Source: Ailanthus altissimus (lineage: Eukaryota > Streptophyta > Magnoliopsida > Sapindales > Simaroubaceae). From it: a DNA stretch of 64,000 nucleotides. The notes beneath the pieces were generated by a model that was not told the DNA's origin, did no database searches, and worked only from the letters and a program-made list of their open reading frames with translations. Of the stretch, positions 15,501-26,264 are shown one piece after another. Location of the stretch: assembly GCA_946807835.1 (NCBI GenBank), contig OX327684.1, positions 16,702,501-16,766,500 on the forward strand, in the 5' to 3' direction. Both the position numbers and the translations under genes were made by a program. The number at the start of each line of letters is the position of its first letter. The stretch's first letter is position 1.

Positions 15501-18291
15501 TAATATTAAACTCCTACCTGGACAGGGGGAGTCTCTTGCAAATCCTGAGAGATATCGAAGACTAGTTGGTAAGCTTAATTATCTCACCATCACACAGCCT
15601 GATATTTTCTTTTCGATCAGTGTTGTCAGTCAGTTTCTACAGTCTCCATGTAATGGTCATTAGGATGCAGTTATCCGAATCTTACGGTATATCAAAGGTG
15701 CACCAAGAAAAAGTTTGCTATATGAGAATAAGGGTCATACACAGGTAGTCAGATATTCAGATGCTGATTGGTAGGTTCTCCATCAAATAGACGTTCTACT
15801 ACTAAGTATTGTGCTCTTGTTAGAGGAAACCTTATATCATGGAAAAGTAAAAAGCAAGAAGTTGTTGCCAGGTCAATCGCAGAAGCAAAATATAGTGCCA
15901 TGGCCTTAGCAATATGTAAGCTTATATGGTTGAAACAATTGATCCAAGAATTGAAATTTGCAGACATATCACAAATGAAGTTACTTTGTGATAATCAAGA
16001 TGCACTTCACATTCATCCAACCCGGTATTTCATGAAAGGACTAAGTATATAGAAATTGATTGTCACTTTATTCGAGAGAATATTTTATCTGACTGTATTT
16101 TTACAAGTCATGTTTGCTCAAACGCCAGCTATCAGACATTCTTACTAAATCTCTCAGGGGTCCTCGAATTGTTTTTATTTGTAACAAGTTTAGCGCATAT
16201 AATTTATATGCTCCAGCTTGTAGGGGAGTGTTGAAATGTATATAGTATTTTGTATATATTTATGGTCAATATTATAGAATAGGAAATAGATTGATAACCT
16301 TTCAAATAAGACATATAGTTTCACCTCTATAAAGATGTATTTTTCTCATTATCAATATACAAGAATTCTATTACTCTTTATTTCTTCACACTAACAATCT
16401 TAAGTAACTAAAATTATAATTTATTTATAATACTTACTCTTTATTTGAATTGAGGAGGACAATAATTTTTGCATCCAGTGAAATGAAAAATAAGTATTAG
16501 GCTTCAGAACAATGTGTTACCAATGAACATTAACAATTTACACCACAAAAATACGTAGATTCTACAGCTGAGTCAATTAGCATGAGTAACAATCCCAATA
16601 GAACAAAATTGATTCTGAAAGTGACTATTTACATAGACTTAACAACTTTGACCAAAGAGATTGTGGGAGGGCCACAGCAGGTTCAACTTTATGCCAAAAA
16701 ATAATGGTTGAAAGGCAACTGTATGAAATGTTAAATACTAGATGTCAATTATGGCTTACAAATCTAATGAAGTTATCAGTTGGTATTCAGTCAATTCACA
16801 ATATCACAATCAACAAAAGCTAATAAAGAATACAAGTTCAAAGTAAGAACAACTTACTTCAGAAGGTATCGTTTCAAAAGAGTCACACATCTTGCAACTA
16901 CAGCCGGGCTGTTGCAGATTAAAGCAATATTATCAGGAAAGAGTTAGCATATTATCAAAAATAAGAACACAAACAAGCATAAGAGTCAAACTGATGACTA
17001 ATGGACACAATTCATTGCTGTTTTGTACCATAAACTCGAACATAGTTACAAGACCTTTTCTCCTTGCTTTCCTCTAGCACAAGCTTTGTTAGCCATAACA
17101 CAAAGACAAAACTATACTGATAGCAGTGGCAAAGATCATCACCCACTCATATGGAATTTCTAGACTCTTACCATATAGCAAAACCAGCAAGTTCAAGAAT
17201 ACCACTCAAAAAGGATAATCTCCCATGTATGTCCATTATAAGAATACAATAAATTTCTCACTTCTCTTCCCCAACTCTTCCATTTGTAACAGAGCTCCAA
17301 CATGTTGTACTTGATCATGCCATAGACATCATGAAGACAATGTATGCATATATAGCAACACAAAGGTAAGCACATGCGTCCTATCTAAGACTCATTTTTA
17401 TTCCAACAAGATGGATAATCATTCATGATCTCTAATGCAGTTTCGAAGATAATAATTCGTCTAATGTGTTCTAAAAGCCTAAAACCCACTACTTCATAAA
17501 TATGGTCAGGCATTGTGAAACATATAACTCATGTCCATTACCCAAACTTATGGTTAACACAATAATCACAACAACAATAACCACGAAATAGCTACCTGCG
17601 CTCCCTTTCTGCAATTGTATGTTCTATAATCACACTGTATGCCATGTCAATTGTTGCAGGACTTGCCAGATAATCCTGTCATTAATATATACAAGTTGTA
17701 AGGTTCTATTTGGGATTATTATTTGGCTTTGCAATAATAATAGCAAGTGAGTAACTGTATTCATCAAATTCAAAACTAGCAAGTGAGTAACTTAAAAAGT
17801 CATGCTCATTATTTCACTAAAAACATAGCACACTTTCACAATAATACTCCCTGTATCATTTCCGAGCAAATGCTGTAAAAAAATTAAAAATATATACGTA
17901 TCAATTAATTAAAGTAATCAAATTAAGCCAAACGCGTCATCAGTAAGCCAAATTTTCCAGAATTTCGATGAAAATGCAAGTATATATCTCGTCCAATTCA
18001 AATCTGTGAATCACAAGATCCATACAAAATCAACCTAAAAATGACGCAACAAAGACTCACCCGGAGAGTCCTCGAAGCCTCAAAAACGACGCCGGACGGA
18101 CTGCCAGGGTGGAGCAAGCTAGGAGCCGAGGCCGCAGCCGAAGAGGACAGACAATCGGCGACGGCTCGGCGCAGCGGCTCGGGCGGCTTCTTCATCGACG
18201 AAGATCTCAATCTGGAGACGCCGCCACCGCCGCCTAACAGCTGCAACCTGGAGCTCCCCGGGCTGCGGCTGGGGCTGTAAGTAGACGACAT
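514..18291 (-). CDS. Conserved plant protein of unknown function, 17 coding exons, about 1,211 aa
   Basis: The gene was reconstructed by joining exons that keep one open frame and carry splice signals. Exons, 5' to 3' on the minus strand: 18291-18061, 17675-17596, 16908-16858, 11257-10736, 10592-10335, 9362-9297, 8607-8431, 7546-7495, 7415-7131, 6153-6043, 5049-4858, 4040-3765, 2903-2280, 1952-1447, 1354-1294, 1194-1126 and 588-514. They total 3,636 nt and every junction phase agrees. The N-terminus is Ser/Arg/Gly-rich and low in complexity, followed by a conserved-looking KKPPEPLRRAVADCLSSS stretch. The rest looks mostly alpha-helical and soluble. I see no signal peptide, membrane segment or catalytic motif. 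It resembles a plant-specific family I remember from Arabidopsis (probably AT3G12590, similar length, unknown function); that identity is from memory. Start chosen because exon 1 is open from this ATG and ends at a clean GTGAGT donor. Introns 4 and 14 (5 and 15 in exon order) use GC donors... specifically those after the exons ending at 10335 and 1294. Confidence 0.87.
1291..1294 (-). other. GC splice donor of the intron between exons 15 and 16
   Basis: Exon 15 ends ...CTAAAG and the intron begins GCAAGA on the minus strand, close to the known GC-donor consensus AG|GCAAGT. The acceptor is TGCTGCAG at 1195. The joined protein reads FLLK|RMMTEKPEKYQ in frame. Reading on through the donor reaches a stop within about 20 codons, and there is no GT donor that keeps the frame. 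Confidence 0.75.
10331..10335 (-). other. GC splice donor of the intron between exons 5 and 6
   Basis: Exon 5 ends CAAATTTG and the intron starts GCATGT (minus strand). The acceptor is TTTTTCAG at 9363. Joining TG|G restores Trp and the downstream frame reads EDSPVNTFRPRARPLF. A GT three bases further on would shift the frame and lose this conserved-looking sequence. The exon side (TTG rather than CAG) is a weaker GC-donor context than that of exon 15. Confidence 0.65.
12190..12194. repeat. Target site duplication CTAAC, left copy
   Basis: CTAAC immediately precedes the 5' LTR of the intronic copia element and is repeated exactly at 16391-16395. Confidence 0.9.
12195..12376 (+). repeat. 5' LTR of the intronic copia element
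   Basis: This 182-bp repeat starts TG and ends CA and matches 16229-16390. It carries an extra segment near 12265-12295 in which a TTCCAAATAG motif appears twice; the 3' LTR has it once, which explains the length difference. Confidence 0.93.
12377..12389 (+). other. Primer binding site (initiator Met tRNA type)
   Basis: TAGTATCAGAGCC directly follows the 5' LTR. The usual plant copia site complementary to initiator tRNA-Met begins TGGTATCAGAGC, so one base is changed here. Confidence 0.85.
12390..12960 (+). other. Copia leader and junction of the gag deletion
   Basis: This is a relatively GC-rich leader. It is followed by a start-like ATGACTACTGAGAGATC at about 12876 and a few codons. From about 12940 the sequence is already the region just before protease. 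The gag body (the UBN2-like domain and CCHC knuckle expected of copia) is absent, so a deletion junction lies near 12935-12945. Confidence 0.6.
12960..14387 (+). pseudogene. Copia protease-integrase remnant
   Basis: The protease active-site region reads WVLDSVASNHISGN at about 13055-13096; the catalytic Asp-Ser-Gly has become Asp-Ser-Val. The GAG-pre-integrase motif HNRLGHP is at about 13440 and the zinc-binding CESCQLGKH at about 13530. Integrase acidic positions are seen in FINDYSH, LHSDNVREYF and QNGVVKRENRH. In-frame stops interrupt it at about 13580, 13620 and 13892. The region from about 14250 to 14640 is the variable linker to reverse transcriptase and is frameshifted. Confidence 0.88.
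14658..16150 (+). pseudogene. Copia reverse transcriptase-RNase H remnant
   Basis: RT begins with WRQAMVEEMTALHTNGTWEL at about 14720. The catalytic YVDDIVIIGDD is at about 15270 and the SLYSLKQSPRAWF motif at about 15122. RNase H shows YSDADW at about 15755, then, in another frame, SPSNRRSTTKYC and WKSKKQEVVARSIAEAKYS at about 15780-15895. At least three stops and two frameshifts separate the pieces. The order and motifs are those of Ty1/copia pol. Confidence 0.92.
16222..16228 (+). other. Polypurine tract of the intronic copia element
   Basis: AGGGGAG lies directly before the 3' LTR, where plus-strand DNA synthesis is primed in this class. Confidence 0.8.
16229..16390 (+). repeat. 3' LTR of the intronic copia element
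   Basis: This 162-bp copy of the 5' LTR starts TGTTGAAATG and ends TTCTTCACA, followed by the CTAAC target duplication. Confidence 0.93.
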
Positions 18292-19182
18292 CAGTAAGCG
18301 AAAGATGAAGTGAGTGCGCGGAAGTTAGTGCAACTGCAGGTCAGATTTTTAAATATATGGATTTTGTTATTATTATTATTAGGTTGTAGTGAGTGAGTTT
18401 GTGTGTTTTGTGTTTGTTACCGTGGATTTAATTCAACATTTAGAGAACGAGAATTTGAGAACTGAAATGGAGACGTGAAATTGGGGAAATTGTTTTTTTT
18501 TTTTTTTGTTCTTAAATTTCGGTATATGTGTTATGGGGTATCATTATTAGCTGGCAAGCGCTAAATCTTGTCATTTTGAGTGGGGGAAATTAAGTAGTCT
18601 GTCTGTCTAAATTGAATGGAATTTTTTTTTTTAAATTACATATTCACATTTGATGCGATTATTAAGGGAAACTTTGGAACTGTCATTGCAATGACGAAAA
18701 TGCCCCTTCGGTAAGGGTAAATTTGGAATTTAATACAATAACGAAAATGCCTATTTGGAAGCACTTCTAAACCATCTGTCAAGTAATTTTACCAATGAGA
18801 ATAAAAATAATTTTGTGATTCCAAAAATGTGTATGATTATTAAAAGGTTAAAAGCCTAATGATAATTAATTAAGAAAATATTATATATACAAACTCTTTA
18901 TATAAATTATTTCATATAAATTGATATGATATATAAATATTATTTTATATGATTCATTTTAATTTATTTTATTAAATTTCTTGTTTCATTTAATCAATAT
19001 TTGTATATCACATAAATTTATATATTTAATATTACTCATTAATTAAATATTTGAATTTGTTACATATTTATGTCTAATGTACTACGAATTTACATAATAA
19101 AATTTCAAAATTCCTGTAAAACATGCTACTTGAAATTACTTGAGTAGTTTTTCAAAAACAAAATGACTTAAGTAGTGATATA
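18292..19182 (-). promoter_or_regulatory. Upstream region of the host gene
   Basis: About 0.9 kb separates the host ATG from the Tat-like element. A TATA-like stretch ATATATTTAAAAA (minus strand) lies at about 18346-18358, some 55 bases before the ATG. This would leave a very short 5' UTR, so the true start may be further upstream or use an intron I cannot see. The rest is AT-rich with a T run at 18489-18507 and no gene. Confidence 0.4.
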
Positions 19183-19187
19183 TATAT

Positions 19188-20267
19188 TGACTGAAAAAAA
19201 TAATTTTTTGCGCCAATAAATTTTAAATTTATTTGGATACGAGAATCAACATGTTATGTTTCGTCTTATTAGGCCTGGAAGTTGAAGCCTGAATCTTTCT
19301 CTTTATATTTGTGACGATTAACCATTTGCAAAGTACTTAAAACTATCGTTAAGACCTCACCGGAGTGGGTTTCGGCAAAGATTCTCTAATACTAAAGTCA
19401 AAAAAAAAAAATCAATGAGGTTTGAGAGCGCAATCATAAAAAGGTCCAAAACAATATGTTGAATGGATGAAAAAGTTGAAGCTGAAATGTAGAATTCAGT
19501 ACCCAAAAAGAAGTCCATCTCCTCCATTGTGATTTTCTCACCTATTCATAGCATTGATCTTTAGGAAAAATTTATTGTGCTTATCTTTGTCGGTATTGTG
19601 GTTAAGTTGGATAAGTCTTAGTAATTTTTGGGTTATCTTAATCTCTTGGCGTAATTTAAGAGATGCTTTCCTAAATGCATCATAATTCTTCTCCCTCTAT
19701 AATTCTATTTCCTTGTAATGTTGGCTTTTCTCTTTAAACTCGTTTCCATAACAAGCCTGATTGCTTTCTACTTAGCTTGGTGGCAATCTGGTGTTGCTTC
19801 TGCTGTGACAGTAGTTCAGCATCTCTTATCGAGCTGGTCTTTTTTATAATATGTTTGGTCCCTACTGGTCTAAGTCTTGTTTTCGTCTCGTGGCAGTACT
19901 TGGTCAGAATGTATAAGCTATTCGGCTCTAGGTTGACCAGGTATTTTTACCGAGCCAGTTTTCTTGTTCATCTTGGTTGTATGTAAGTTTTTGATCCTGG
20001 TTGGCTTGGTCGAAGTATGTAGGGCTAGTGTTCAAGTGGTCCAGATGAAACTCAGCCCAAGCGATAGAGCAGGTTTTGTGTTCGAAGTTCATCCTTAGCC
20101 TGGTTTTGATATCTCCTGGTGATCCCTATTATTTTAGGCTTAGGCTTTGGTGATCCTTGATGTCTTAGGCTTGGGCTTTTGAGGCTGGTTCATAAAGGAT
20201 TGCTTTAAAGGGTTAGTCCTTTTGGGCCTGTAAGGGTTGGTCATTATGGTATTTTCAGGAGGGAACA
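19188..20267 (-). repeat. 3' LTR of the Tat-like element
   Basis: About 1,080 bp; on the minus strand it begins TGTTCCCTCCTGAAAATACC and ends ...CAGTCA. It matches 44868-45793 and, after an interruption, 47961-48074. Shared blocks include TTTCCATAACAAGC...TGATTGCTTTCTACTTAGCTTGG at about 19740-19780 and about 45425-45465. Its terminus lies only about 0.9 kb upstream of the host ATG, in the same transcriptional orientation. Confidence 0.85.
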
Positions 20268-21396
20268 AGAATCCACCAGTTTCTAGTTTTGATTTATTCA
20301 AAACTAAAAACTCTATTTTTGTTATGTTTGCTTAGAACCTTCACTTCACATACCTGCTTAGAATCTTTGCCCCGCCTTTTTTTATACCTGCTCAAATTTA
20401 TGTATCTAAAAGTACTCTTAGTTCGTCCCAGGATGCTAATGAGTAGAACCAAACAGGTCTTCTTCTTATAGGTGCTCCAGTTTTAAAAAAGATGATATGT
20501 TGAGCTGTTTGGGCTGTTCTATTATTGTAGTCACTTGGATTGTAATTCTAAGTCGATGGCTATGTCTAAGGTTTGTACTGTTTGAGCTATTTCCTTGTTT
20601 TTCGATTTTGTCAGGTAATAATGATAAGAATTTCAAAATGTCATCCTTGATCTGTGTGGAAAGACATCCTAGGCGCGAAAACTGATCATAGTCGTTGATC
20701 TCACCTTCAATCATATGATTGAGGGTAATTGAACCTAAATATCACGTCTCTTTCACTTTTGAGTGATGTTTGGGCAACTGAGATGATCTAGTTTGTATAA
20801 ATTTTGAATTTAAATGATCTAGATGAAAAATTCTGAAGAGACGTATATTAAATGCTCTAGGAACCCAAGGCGTTGCGCCATTCTTTTTTAAGAGAATATC
20901 CTTTAGTCCTCTAGTGATCTTGCTTATTCATTTAATCTGAACGGTTATGATTGTTCAACCCTGATGGCTATAAAAAGTCACATTCTATACTTATTTTCTT
21001 CTTTACTTAGTATTTTTTTTCTTCATTTCTTCGGTTTTCCAGTTTTATGGCATATGCGTTCTTCAGTAATCTTTGGTGACCATTTGCTTTAGGTTTTTAA
21101 TTTCTGCGTTTTCATCTAGTAAGTTTTACTCTCTTTTTGATCTCATTTTCTTCGTTAGCTTTCTCTATACTTGTATTTTAGTGTTATCTTTATTGTATAT
21201 ATATGACATTTTTCTTATTTCTGTTTCTTAGGTTTTCTTTGCTATTTTTGGGTTTTTGTTGCTATTTCTTGCTTTTTTGGTGCTCATACTACTTTCTAGG
21301 TGCTTACTATTACCTTCTTTTTTATTGTTTTTGGGTATGATCGCCTTGCCTTTGCTCTTATGTGTCATATTTAGTTTTTAAAAACTTTTCTTTATA
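20268..21396. other. Non-coding interior of the Tat-like element beside its 3' LTR
   Basis: There is no convincing coding region here. The segment is T-rich on the plus strand. It shares scattered similarity with 63089-64000, which lies beside a related LTR at the right edge. Confidence 0.6.
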
Positions 21397-21961
21397 ATGG
21401 CGTCTGGTAAAAGAAACCTAGACTTTCCTGCCATTAACATGGCTAAGGAAAAAGGAGAAACAGTCTAGAGATCCCACTTATTAGAAGGACTGAAGGGCTA
21501 GAGCTAGATGGATAGGCGTCCACTTCAGTAGGTGACGTGTCCTCCTTCTCTCTGGCCATAATTAATGCGGTCGAATAGGTTTCAATCAATAGGAAAGACC
21601 CAGAGGACAATCTTGAGGATCCTGGTCAGGACGTAGAGACCGTTGAATTTAAGCTGTATATTAAGTACCGTATGTCCAGCTTAAACGAGGCAAACATGAA
21701 GTCCATTAAGTCGACTTATAATATCCCTGAGTCAGTTACACTTTCACTGCCCTCCTTCGATAATTTTTCTAGCAACCGTATAAAAGAGGCGAAGTTGCTA
21801 TTCATGTAGAGTTCTTGGGGTTAAGTCTAAGAATTTTTATCAATAGTATTTTGCTAGAATGTTGGCTCATCTAAGAGTAGCTCCCTCTCAACTAGGCCCT
21901 CAATTCTTAGATACTTTTAGCGGGTCTATATGTCATTTGGGTAAGGACAGGGTTGTCTTCC

Positions 21962-23277
21962 TGATAGAGGTGTAAAAGTACTAGTATAATTTATACTCAA
22001 CTTTTATATTTTGTTCCAAATTATAAATATTTGGCTATTTAATTGTGGTTTTTGATCATAAATAGATTCATGACGAAAAATTTGACGTATAGGAATAAAC
22101 GGGAGGCGAATCGGACGTCAAACGAAGAAGTTACGCTCAAGATACGAAAGGGGCACCAGGACTGAGTGCCGCAGGCTGAGCACCGCAGCGCCCACATCCC
22201 AACGCTGCGGCGCTCGAGGCAGTGAACAGTGTCTAAAAATAGTATTTTGCTACTGTAACTCGTAAACAGTATTTAGAAGACAAAAATCTATAAATAGAAA
22301 GCAAAAAAACCCTAAGAGGAGAGAAGAGAAAAAGAAAGAAAAGAAGTAAAAACTTAGAGAGAGAATTCACAACACAAAATCAAAGATCAAAGCCAAAAAT
22401 TGAAGAACCAAGATCAAGATTCAAGCTTCAAGTCAAGATTGAGGGAGAAGCACATTAAGGAGTCACTTTGATTAATTTTTCTTCTCTTTCTTTATCATTA
22501 TGCTCTTGTTCTTCTTGATCTTTATGAATTGGTTTGATACTTTTGGTTTTGTGATGGGTTACTTGTTCATCTAAGGTTAGACTATATAAACCTAGTATGA
22601 ATATGGATTGTGTTAAATTTTAGTTTATGAACTTGATAAATTCAATTGATTCATTCTATCTTGTGTTTAATGCTTTCATTATACCTGATCAATATTTTAG
22701 ATAATTAAGGAACTATGATGAACTCGACGGAGGGATTCATGTGTTTAGCCTAGGGTAGTTTGATGCATGATCATAGGGTAATAACTATGAGTTTCATCTA
22801 TGATAGACATATACCTAGGTGGCATGTATGGTATAATTTAGACTTGATCTTAATGAATTACATTCTGATTTGATTACCATAGATATATAGGTGATTGTTA
22901 GAATGCGTAATATAGTCACTTGACCATCAACAGAGGCTTGTGATGAGATTAGTGTCTAAGCCAATCAATTAGTATTAAAGGATTAACTAAATGGTTAATG
23001 AGTCCAATAAAATATTAGGGGACAAGTCAAAATCCTAAATTATCTTTATTTGTGAATTCTACTCTTTGCTTTTGTTTAGTTAATTGAGAGAACTAGATTA
23101 GTTACATAAATTCCAGATTTTGGTTTTCTGAATAATAGTTAAGTAGGTATAATTTTAGTACTTGATTTATAGAATTAGATTGCATAGTCCCTGTGGGATC
23201 GATATCTGGAATTAAAATCCTATATTACTTGATACGATAGCGTGCACTTACGCTTAACTACTATAGCATCACAATCA
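21962..23277 (+). mobile_element. Solo LTR, Athila type, with perfect target duplication
   Basis: It starts TGATAGAGGTGTAAAAG and ends ATCACAATCA (1,316 bp), flanked by CTTCC at 21957-21961 and 23278-23282. It is related to the reverse complement of 31461-32842: both have a TGATAGRGG start, a GACGTCAAACGAAGAAGTTA block, a GC-rich segment of GCACCGC/GCGCC repeats, and TGTGGGATCGATA near the end. No internal coding region or second LTR is present. It interrupts the antisense frame of the Tat-like element. Confidence 0.85.
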
Positions 23278-24281
23278 CTTCCCTTCATTTTCAGGAGCTG
23301 TGTCACTTATACCATTTTATGAGTAATGCTAGGAGTCAGAGGGGCTTATACTATCTCTCATTCTATGGCCTCTAAAACCCCATCTCTGGTCATCCCTCTT
23401 CTATCAAAGAATGAAAGGGAAAGCGGTTCTTTGCTGGGGGAGAGTGAGGTTCGATAGTCCCCAAAAAGAGATGGGAAAACTGGGTCGTTCCTACAAACTT
23501 CTCTTTGAGTGCAAGTTTTCTTTGCGTTCTCTTTATACTCTATTCTTCCTCTTCTTATCTCGTTCTTTTAATTACTTGGTATATTATAGTGACTTGGGCT
23601 ACTGATTTCGATGTCTCCGAGAGTACACTTGCTCAAATCACAATTGCCCTTGCACATATTGTCCTATTCATGACCTTTTCCTCTGACCAGCCTTATCCAA
23701 TCCGGCTTGATAACTTTTTTTCTTCGTGAGCCTCAAGTTCACAATAAGCATGGTCTTTCTTTTCAAAGTTATCTTTAATTTTTTATTCTTTACTCATGTC
23801 TTTTTTGTGTTCCATGCAGGAATGTCTAAACAAGTATGTAGTGAGAGGAGAAAGATGAGCTGCACAAATAGCTCCAGCTTATCTTGTAAGGATCAGGGCA
23901 CCATTAACCCTGACAATATTATGGGGATGTTGTTCGGTTCTAATGGGAGAAGCTGTGACAGAGATTTCTCTTGTAGATGATGGCTGACCAGCTAAACTGA
24001 TAGTCGGTAAAGCCCCTAAGGAGGAAGAATGTTTACTCCATCTACCCAGGGTAGAGGGTAGGTTTAGACTGGTTCTTAAAGGAAGGGCCTAAGACTATTC
24101 TCCTCAAGCGTAAGGCAAAGGGCGGGGTTCACCGGTTCAATCTTTAATGCAGACACCACCTTTCTGGCTAGACTGTGGGGGCGTCAGGTTCAAAGAGCCA
24201 AGAAGGTCTCTTAATAAGGGAAGAGTCTCTTCTATGCATGTCTATCTTCGTTATTATCCTAGAGAGGTAGGAGGATTTGGC

Positions 24282-25614
24282 TTATGCGATAGTTCTACAT
24301 CTTATAATTAAGCGCAAGTATTCGCTATCATAACAAGTAATAAAGCGACTTATAAAGTCGGATGTCGAACCCACAGGGATAATTTTTATTTTCTACCAAG
24401 TACTAAAATTATATATTTCTTATAATTATTCAGAAAAATCAAATCTTAATTTTGCAATAAATTTGAATAAAATAAAAATGCAGAAAATAAATAATACAAC
24501 TTAAATAAAATAAGAAAATAGCAATATAGAGAAAGCCTCGAGTTAATTACTATCATTCAATATGATTTTTAAAGATTAATCCTTTTAATATTTATATCCC
24601 TCAATTCTTATTATTGGTCAAGACACTAATATATTCACAAGCCTCTTCCAAGGTCATGCAAGTATATCCCAATTTACCAAATACTTATATTCTTATGGTA
24701 CTTGTAATAAATAAAGATTCATTAAGAATAAGTCTTATTGACCATACATGCCAATTAGGTATATTCATATCCTAATTCGAAACTTGCATATGCAACATTG
24801 AATGTTACTCTACAATCATGCATCAAATTATCTAGGTCTAAATACAATGATGCCTCTTCCGAGTTTATCAAAGTATAACTAAAGCAATCACAATATTGAT
24901 TAGATATAATGAAGCATTAAGAACAAATAATTTGAATAATGAAGAATTGAGTTCAAATAAATATTAAAAAGATCCAACAATTAAGCTCATATATTGAGTT
25001 CAAGTAATAACCCTAGAAAATAAATTTAGCTCATGATAACAAGAGAATTATGGCTGAAAAATAAAATAAATATAATACAACCAAAAGCAAACCAATATAG
25101 GCGTCAATTCGCAGTTGGTTGATACGCTAAAGATTCGCCAATAATCTCTTACTTCCTTAAATTGCCCTTGCTTCTCTCTCTAAAAATTGCTCTTCTTCAA
25201 TGTGTTGTGGCTTTAAGAGCCCTAAGTTGTGTGTCCTTTAGGTCTAAAACGAGTGGCCTTTATATAGGGATTGATTGGAGTCTTGGAGTTGTATTTTTTT
25301 TAGGATTAGGAAAAATTACACTGTTCACCGTTGCCGCGATTACTGTTCATCGCTTAGGCAACAGCACTGTAGCACACGGGGAAACTGTTTCGCGGAACAC
25401 TGTTCACGCGTTACTGTTCCAAGGGCATTGTAGCAAAATATTGTAGCATTTATGTTTTGTCTTGTTTTTTTTTAGATTTTCACCCATAATTGCTCAATTG
25501 ACTCCAAACCTACAAAATAATAATTAAACATATAAAAAGCCTAATATTCTTATTAAAATAAATAATTAATTAAGTTAAGGGAGTAAAAATAATAGATATA
25601 ATTTACACTTATCA
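24282..25614 (-). mobile_element. Second solo LTR, gypsy (Athila-like), with perfect target duplication
   Basis: Flanked by TTGGC at 24277-24281 and 25615-25619. On the minus strand it begins TGATAAGTGTAAATTATA and near its end has TGTGGGTTCGACATCCG and TACTTGCGCTTAATTATAAG. This matches the plan of the solo LTR at 21962-23277, but the sequence is clearly different and belongs to another family. A GC-rich CTGTTCAC/GTAGC-rich stretch is at about 25320-25440. The ORF seen at 25162-25446 lies in the LTR and is probably fortuitous. Confidence 0.8.
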
Positions 25615-26264
25615 TTGGCCTTTCTGTTGCCCATGATGCGAGAAATAGAGAGGTACCTAACTCCAGCTTAGGTAGGTCAGGTCTTATCTTTGGACCCCAT
25701 TCGGGGGTTCATGCTACTATGGGATCCACACTGGATGTAAGTACTTTTCTCTTAGGTTAAATTATTTATTTGTTTCTCTCTTCTAACTATCTTCTTTTAT
25801 TGTGTAGCTCATATATCTTCTATCTTAATTCAGGACTGAGATACTAGGCATGGTGTCCCGGGGCCACTAAGTAGAAGAGAACCTAATGCGGTCGAGGGTT
25901 GAGGTTTTGAAGGCAAAGAGGGTGGTTGATCAGGAAAAGGAGAAGGAGCAGGAACTATGCACTCGTGTTGAGGAGCTGGAGATTAGTTAGGTTAAGGTAG
26001 AGAGCTAAGTCTCCAAGTTGAAACGTTAAAAAAGATTAGCTGAGCAGAAGATGGCCAACTCTTTAGCTATGGCATGATGATTCATAAGTTATAAGATGAT
26101 AACAATATGAATTAAGATGCTTTAATAGGCATTGCCATAAAGCTGTACTGATGAGATTATTATCGAGTCTATCAGTAGATACCTTTTTCAACGCTTAGTT
26201 GTTTTTTGAATTCTGTTGTAAGTACCTGGTTATTTTATAGTGCTTCTAGTCAGCCCTTTTTTGG

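Larger units (their letters stand above)
12195..16390 (+). mobile_element. Ty1/copia LTR retrotransposon, decayed, gag-deleted, in intron 3
   Basis: The element is bounded by two LTRs beginning TGTTGAAATG and ending CTTCACA. It is flanked by a perfect 5-bp duplication CTAAC (12190-12194 and 16391-16395). Internal order is primer binding site, leader, remnant of gag, protease, integrase, reverse transcriptase, RNase H, the order of Ty1/copia. It lies antisense to the host gene. Most of gag is missing, and the pol frame has stops at about 13580, 13620, 13892 and 14898 and several frameshifts, so it cannot encode its own replication. The LTRs differ by roughly ten substitutions plus an indel of about 20 bp by eye, so it is not a recent insertion. 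Confidence 0.95.
11258..16857 (-). other. Intron 3 of the host gene, enlarged to 5.6 kb by a retrotransposon
   Basis: The donor GTAAGT follows AA at 16858, and the acceptor TTGTTGCAG precedes exon 4 at 11257, splitting a Lys codon AA|A. Without the copia element and one copy of its target duplication, the intron would be about 1.4 kb. No other coding potential was seen in it. Confidence 0.85.
21397..26077 (+). pseudogene. Antisense reading frame of the Tat-like element (gypsy-type 'Transposase_28'-like), broken
   Basis: This is on the strand opposite gag-pol, between the tandem repeats and the 3' LTR; an antisense frame is known there in several Tat-lineage elements. It begins ATGGCGTCTGGTAAAAGAAA at 21397. 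A recognisable stretch IKSTYNIPESVTLSLPS at about 21700-21752 resembles the 'putative gypsy type transposon' family (PF04195) as I remember it. The later part includes LAHLRVAPSQLGPQFLDTF at about 21860. A charged coiled-coil-like segment (MRSRVEVLKAKRVVDQEKEK...) lies at about 25885-25980. An intron-like GTAAGT...TTGTGTAG is at 25737-25807, and an acceptor-like CATGCAG at 23819. Two solo LTRs split it and it has many stops. Function unknown. Confidence 0.6.

Noticed and set aside
18041..18280. Plus-strand open frame of 79 codons over exon 1
   Set aside because: It is the antisense shadow of the GC-rich, repetitive first coding exon of the host gene.
25162..25446. 94-codon plus-strand frame
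   Set aside because: It lies inside a solo LTR and covers a GC-rich simple-repeat block; there is no family match.
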